64,000 nt of DNA from Muribaculaceae bacterium. Its GTDB lineage: Bacteria > Bacteroidota > Bacteroidia > Bacteroidales > Muribaculaceae. Each line of letters begins with the position of its first letter. The first letter of the stretch is position 1. The notes below the pieces were generated by a model, which saw only the letters and a program-made list of their open reading frames with translations, had not been told where the DNA came from and did no database searches. Both the position numbers and the translations under genes were made by a program. Shown here one piece after another: positions 61,213 through 64,000 of the stretch. The stretch covers positions 118,919-182,918 of the forward strand of contig JAFLTT010000006.1 in the NCBI GenBank assembly GCA_022509165.1, given 5' to 3'.

Positions 61213-62355
61213 ATGAAACCTATAATACAACTCTCCCAGAATAAAGAATATAAAAGTTGGGTAAAAGAACTTAAGAAACGATACTTGACTGCTCGACTGA
61301 AAGCATCAGCAGAGGCCAATCGAACATTGTTGGAATATTATTGGAGTTTGGGTCGTGATATCGCTGACAGACAATATGCCAACACCTATGGATCCGCTTT
61401 CTTTGCAACCTTAAGTCATGACTTAAGAACTGAGATGCCTGGTGAACAAGGTTTTTCTGAAACTAACATTCGTTACATGTATAGATTCTATGAACTTTAT
61501 TCACAGATATTTAGAAATCTTCTACAGGGTGTAGAAGATTCTGAAACTAAAAAACTTCTACAGGGTGTAGAAGATTCAACTCAAAAGTTTCCGCACAATG
61601 CGGAAGAATTATTAAAAGAAATCTGTTCTATTCCATGGTTTCATCAACAACGAATTATCGATAAATGTAAGGGGAATCCTCAAAAAGCTCTTTTCTTTGT
61701 CCGAAAGACCATTGAAAATAATTGGGGAAGAGATATGTTGATAAATTTCTTGAAATCAAATTTGTATGAAAGATCAGGTAAAGCTATTTCAAATTTCAAT
61801 TCCACCCTACCGGCATTACAGAGCGATTTAGCACAGCAAATAACCAAAGATCCTTATGTTTTCGATTTCTTTGCTATAACCGAACATTATAACGAGCGTG
61901 AATTGGAAGATGCTCTGGTGGCAAATGTGACTAAATTTCTTGTGGAACTGGGTACCGGTTTCGCTTTTATGGGTAGACAATATCGGTTACAGGTTGGCTC
62001 TAAAGAGGTATTTATAGATCTCCTGTTTTACAATACACGGATTCATGCATATTGCTGTATCGAACTTAAAACCGGATCATTCAAACCAGAATATCTTGGT
62101 CAGTTAGGATTTTATGTCAGTGCAGTCAACCATCAACTTAAAACGGAACAGGATAATCCGACCATCGGGCTGCTAATATGCCGAGATAAAGATAATATAG
62201 AGGCTCAATATTCACTGGAAGGATATAATCTTCCGCTTGGTATCTCGGAATATGAACTTTCCAAATTGATCCCAACGGAAATAAAAAGTTCTCTCCCTAC
62301 AATTGAAGAGATAGAATCTTCATTGGAACAATTATCCGAAACCAACGATGAATAA
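61213..62355 (+). CDS. DUF1016 (YhcG) PDDEXK nuclease family protein
   Basis: A 380-residue cytosolic protein. The N-terminal helical domain (about 10-100) has LLEYYWSLGRDI and FSETNIRYMYRFYELY. The C-terminal PD-(D/E)xK domain (about 205-355) shows FIDLLFYNTRIHAYCCIELKTGSF, with the Asp and E-x-K catalytic set, and PTIGLLICRDKDN. The family is widespread, often near restriction systems or mobile DNA, and its role is not settled. The linker between domains (about 103-131) holds three palindromes read in frame as LLQGVEDS, LLQGVEDS and FPHNAEE. No partner genes of a known defence system are adjacent. Confidence 0.92.
   Translation: MKPIIQLSQNKEYKSWVKELKKRYLTARLKASAEANRTLLEYYWSLGRDIADRQYANTYGSAFFATLSHDLRTEMPGEQGFSETNIRYMYRFYELYSQIFRNLLQGVEDSETKKLLQGVEDSTQKFPHNAEELLKEICSIPWFHQQRIIDKCKGNPQKALFFVRKTIENNWGRDMLINFLKSNLYERSGKAISNFNSTLPALQSDLAQQITKDPYVFDFFAITEHYNERELEDALVANVTKFLVELGTGFAFMGRQYRLQVGSKEVFIDLLFYNTRIHAYCCIELKTGSFKPEYLGQLGFYVSAVNHQLKTEQDNPTIGLLICRDKDNIEAQYSLEGYNLPLGISEYELSKLIPTEIKSSLPTIEEIESSLEQLSETNDE
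61516..61605. repeat. Three in-frame palindromes within the DUF1016 gene
   Basis: Copies 1 and 2 share an identical 23-base unit 36 bases apart (61519-61541 and 61555-61577); the core is CTTCTACA-GGG-TGTAGAAG, extending to an 11-bp stem in copy 1. Copy 3 (61589-61605) has the same layout but other sequence, TTCCGCA-CAA-TGCGGAA. The 36-base period keeps the frame. Confidence 0.85.
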
Positions 62356-62366
62356 TGGCACCCAAC

Positions 62367-62385
62367 TTGTCGGTATTTCCGACAA
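62367..62385. repeat. Palindrome just after the DUF1016 stop
   Basis: TTGTCGG and CCGACAA around 5 bases, 12 bases past the stop codon. Same design as the palindromes inside the gene. No T-run follows, so it is not a standard terminator. Confidence 0.65.
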
Positions 62386-62432
62386 ATTCAATAAATTGAA
62401 AATCAACACCAGAATTAAGCTATCCTACTTTC

Positions 62433-62888
62433 ATGAAAACAATAGAAGAATTAGAAAAGGAATTAAAAAAATTTAGAGAAGAACTGGATATTGCCAGAAG
62501 GGAAAAGTTGCCTGAGGAAGTACGAAAGGAAATAAGTGAAAAGATAGGGGAAACGATGACCCGACTTCATCTTATATATCTACAAAATATGGGACCTTTC
62601 AATGGTGATGTGGAAAAAATTCCCTCTATCCCTATTTGTAGCGCAAAAGAATATCAGGAAATTGTAATACCCAATTTTATCAGATGTGGAGCAATTCCGA
62701 AGAAAGATCTAATTGTAGGCAAAACTTATATTGGAGAGTGTCGTAATGCTTCAGAAGCAGTGTGGAATGGGGAAGTCTTCATTTATCAAAGACACAAATT
62801 TCATCTTGTGTATCCGGAAGAAATCAATCATTTTGAAGATGATGATGGTAGCGATTTATTCGTTCCTATAAAATTAAAAGAAGAATAA
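62433..62888 (+). CDS. Hypothetical protein
   Basis: A 151-residue cytosolic protein. A coiled-coil-like N-terminus (MKTIEELEKELKKFREELD) precedes a compact C-terminal part with DLIVGKTYIGECRNASEAVW, RHKFHLVYPEEINHFEDDDG and LFVPIKL. The Cys-Arg-Asn-Ala and acidic EDDDG blocks look conserved, but I cannot name the family. It lies 77 bases after DUF1016, beyond a palindrome, and may be a separate transcript. Function unknown. Confidence 0.7.
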   Translation: MKTIEELEKELKKFREELDIARREKLPEEVRKEISEKIGETMTRLHLIYLQNMGPFNGDVEKIPSIPICSAKEYQEIVIPNFIRCGAIPKKDLIVGKTYIGECRNASEAVWNGEVFIYQRHKFHLVYPEEINHFEDDDGSDLFVPIKLKEE

Positions 62889-62954
62889 ATAGATTCCTCT
62901 CTTGATATACAGATTATTAAATTCTCCAATGATATCATCTCCGCTAATAATTCG

Positions 62955-62962
62955 TAACTTTG
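62955..62962 (+). promoter_or_regulatory. Candidate -7 box of the 70-residue protein gene
   Basis: TAACTTTG, 21 bases before the ATG at 62984. No good -33 element is seen. The leader would be only about 15 bases. Confidence 0.45.
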
Positions 62963-62983
62963 TGTCTGTAAGGATTATATTTT

Positions 62984-63196
62984 ATGTCAGAGAAGGAATT
63001 AGACAGCTATCGTTTTCTATCGGGGGAAGACCCAACGGACGAAATGCTTGAATGTATTATGAAGGAGGCTGCTGAAGAAGCAATTGCCAAAAAGAAAAAG
63101 GCAGAAGAAAGAATGGCTGAATTCATGCGAAAACGTAGAGTGGAGTTACACGCTAAATATTCAGAAAAAATCAGGGAGATTTGCGGTGACAAATAA
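62984..63196 (+). CDS. Small hypothetical protein
   Basis: A 70-residue, highly charged helical protein (MSEKELDSYRFLSGEDPTDE, then long Lys/Glu/Arg-rich helices). No signal peptide or membrane segment. The composition and a plausible own promoter support it as a real gene. It resembles small helical proteins that occur in accessory regions of Bacteroides genomes, but I cannot assign a family. Confidence 0.55.
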   Translation: MSEKELDSYRFLSGEDPTDEMLECIMKEAAEEAIAKKKKAEERMAEFMRKRRVELHAKYSEKIREICGDK

Positions 63197-63263
63197 AATA
63201 ATAAAACCCCTCGTGTTAATTATAATAAAATGACTGAGATTGGCAGCTTCTCAGAAAAGAAAA

Positions 63264-63295
63264 AGAGGGACAAGAGAAAGAACTCTTATCCCTCT
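63264..63295 (-). terminator. Hairpin with a T-run on the minus strand
   Basis: AGAGGGATAAGAG and CTCTTGTCCCTCT pair with one mismatch around 6 bases. The minus strand continues TTTTCTTTTC. It would end a leftward transcript from 63.3-64 kb, where no gene is recognised; it could also serve the plus-strand genes as a weak terminator. Confidence 0.55.
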
Positions 63296-63333
63296 TCTGT
63301 AATTGTATGGCTTATAATTCCAGCAATAAATAA

Positions 63334-63567
63334 TTCTACATCATAATTACAAATAATAATTTCCTTCTGGAATCTTACTATTATAAGCCCTGCCGCTTCG
63401 GAGACCCTGATATTTATGAGCCTTACACGCACCAGAATTCTCTTTTAGAACAGCGAGGAGTGCCAAGTACCGAAGGTGCCAAGATATGAGGGGATTTTCA
63501 CCCTGAGACAGACCAATGGGACAAAGTACAAGTAATAGCCATCCGGGCTGCGATTAACCTTGTTTGA
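63334..63567 (+). pseudogene. Possible decayed coding segment
   Basis: The plus-strand frame reads 77 codons with one TGA (63487-63489) in the middle and no start codon. It gives protein-like text such as CRFGDPDIYEPYTHQNSLLE before the stop and GDFHPETDQWDKVQVIAIRA after it. It may be a fragment of an old gene. I do not recognise it. Confidence 0.2.
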
Positions 63568-63600
63568 CCGTTTTGAAATACCTGCAGATGCAAGAATAGA

Positions 63601-63676
63601 GTGCATAGTGCACGGTGCATGGTGCACGGTACATGGTGCACGGTACATGGTGCATGGTGCACGGTGCATGGTGCAC
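63601..63676. repeat. 7-base tandem repeat (GTGCAYG)
   Basis: About eleven units in strict 7-base phase: GTGCATA, GTGCACG, GTGCATG, GTACATG and so on, with T/C and G/A changes. Many units contain the palindrome GTGCAC. Minus-strand frames across it are made of the repeat and are not genes. Confidence 0.9.
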
Positions 63677-64000
63677 AGGCCATAATACCCATGATATACG
63701 GCAATATGATAGCAACAGGCAGGATTCCTCCTATGAATTCATGCGGCAGTTTGTCAGTGATGTCATGGACCTGTCAAGGATTAAATAGCAATTCATATCT
63801 CTATTATAAGAGATAAGATTTATAGCTATGGGTATAACAGTGGTGCTCTCTTGCACTCCGACTTTTCAACTCTGATGTAAGGTTCCATCCTAAACCGATA
63901 TTTCTTCATCGGTCCCGGGACATCGGAGTTTGAAACCAGTGATGCAAAATTAAAGGACAGTTTAAGGGAAGTGATGTTATCTTTGCATTAAGAGTATTGA
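63677..64000. other. Intergenic tail, no gene recognised
   Basis: A short frame (63719-63788) reads DSSYEFMRQFVSDVMDLSRI before a stop and could be a gene tail. A TATCTTTG box at 63978-63985 (plus strand) may be the -7 element of a gene starting beyond the window. A CCGAT/ATCGG hairpin lies near 63891-63911. Nothing else stands out. Confidence 0.3.

Noticed and set aside
61516..61605. CRISPR-like array
   Set aside because: Only two identical units, 36 bases apart, inside a coding frame, with no spacers or cas genes.
63445..63704. Minus-strand frames reading HRAPCTMYRAPC-type repeats
   Set aside because: They are translations of the 7-base DNA repeat, with no independent evidence of coding.

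Overview
The window looks like chromosome of a gut-type Bacteroidales bacterium. The evidence is two SusC/SusD pairs, several secreted proteins ending in type IX secretion (T9SS) C-terminal tails, Bacteroidetes-only families (DUF4271, DUF2027-Smr, DUF2723, DUF4843), and promoters of the form TTTG/TTG, about 20 bases, then TAnnTTTG, in place of sigma70 boxes. The style of the T9SS tails points toward Muribaculaceae or Prevotella-like lineages; that placement is inference.

Layout. 0-4 kb: a partial unknown gene, rpsT between two tRNA-Glu genes, and pta-ackA with arrays of degenerate 7-base repeats on both sides of ackA. 4-10 kb: a large secreted GH13 protein, a DUF2027-Smr protein, a drug-efflux type MFS transporter and tRNA-Gln. 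9.9-14.3 kb: sufB and phoH on the plus strand, facing a minus-strand operon SprT-like protease / HipA-like kinase / DUF3037. 14.5-16.1 kb: a secreted protein made of three near-identical ~150-residue repeats. 16.3-27.4 kb: a plus-strand SusC-SusD-DUF4843-PKD-TlpA operon, a terminator, then an M16 peptidase. 27.5-30 kb: a secreted alpha-amylase with three starch-binding modules. 30.2-32.8 kb: a compact operon of a free-standing adenylation enzyme, a GNAT acetyltransferase and an alpha/beta hydrolase. 33-37.3 kb: ychF, asnB, miaB. 37.3-38.8 kb: a CoA-transferase transcribed divergently from miaB. 38.8-50.5 kb: an eight-gene minus-strand run from pdxJ to a receiver/PEP-synthase-like fusion. 50.7-52.1 kb: a CBS protein and NAD kinase. 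52.2-60.8 kb: a minus-strand operon of zinc metalloprotease, SusC and SusD, followed by an acidic T9SS protein. 61-64 kb: a looser region with a DUF1016 nuclease gene carrying in-frame palindromes, two small unknown genes, a 7-base tandem repeat and possible gene debris.

Together the genes describe an anaerobe that breaks down starch outside the cell (two T9SS GH13 proteins) and probably peptides (two SusC/D systems coupled to M16 and zincin-type proteases), and makes acetate through Pta-AckA and a CoA-transferase. The least explained parts are the adenylation/GNAT/hydrolase operon, the SprT/HipA-like/DUF3037 operon, the 7-base repeats and the DUF1016 palindromes.
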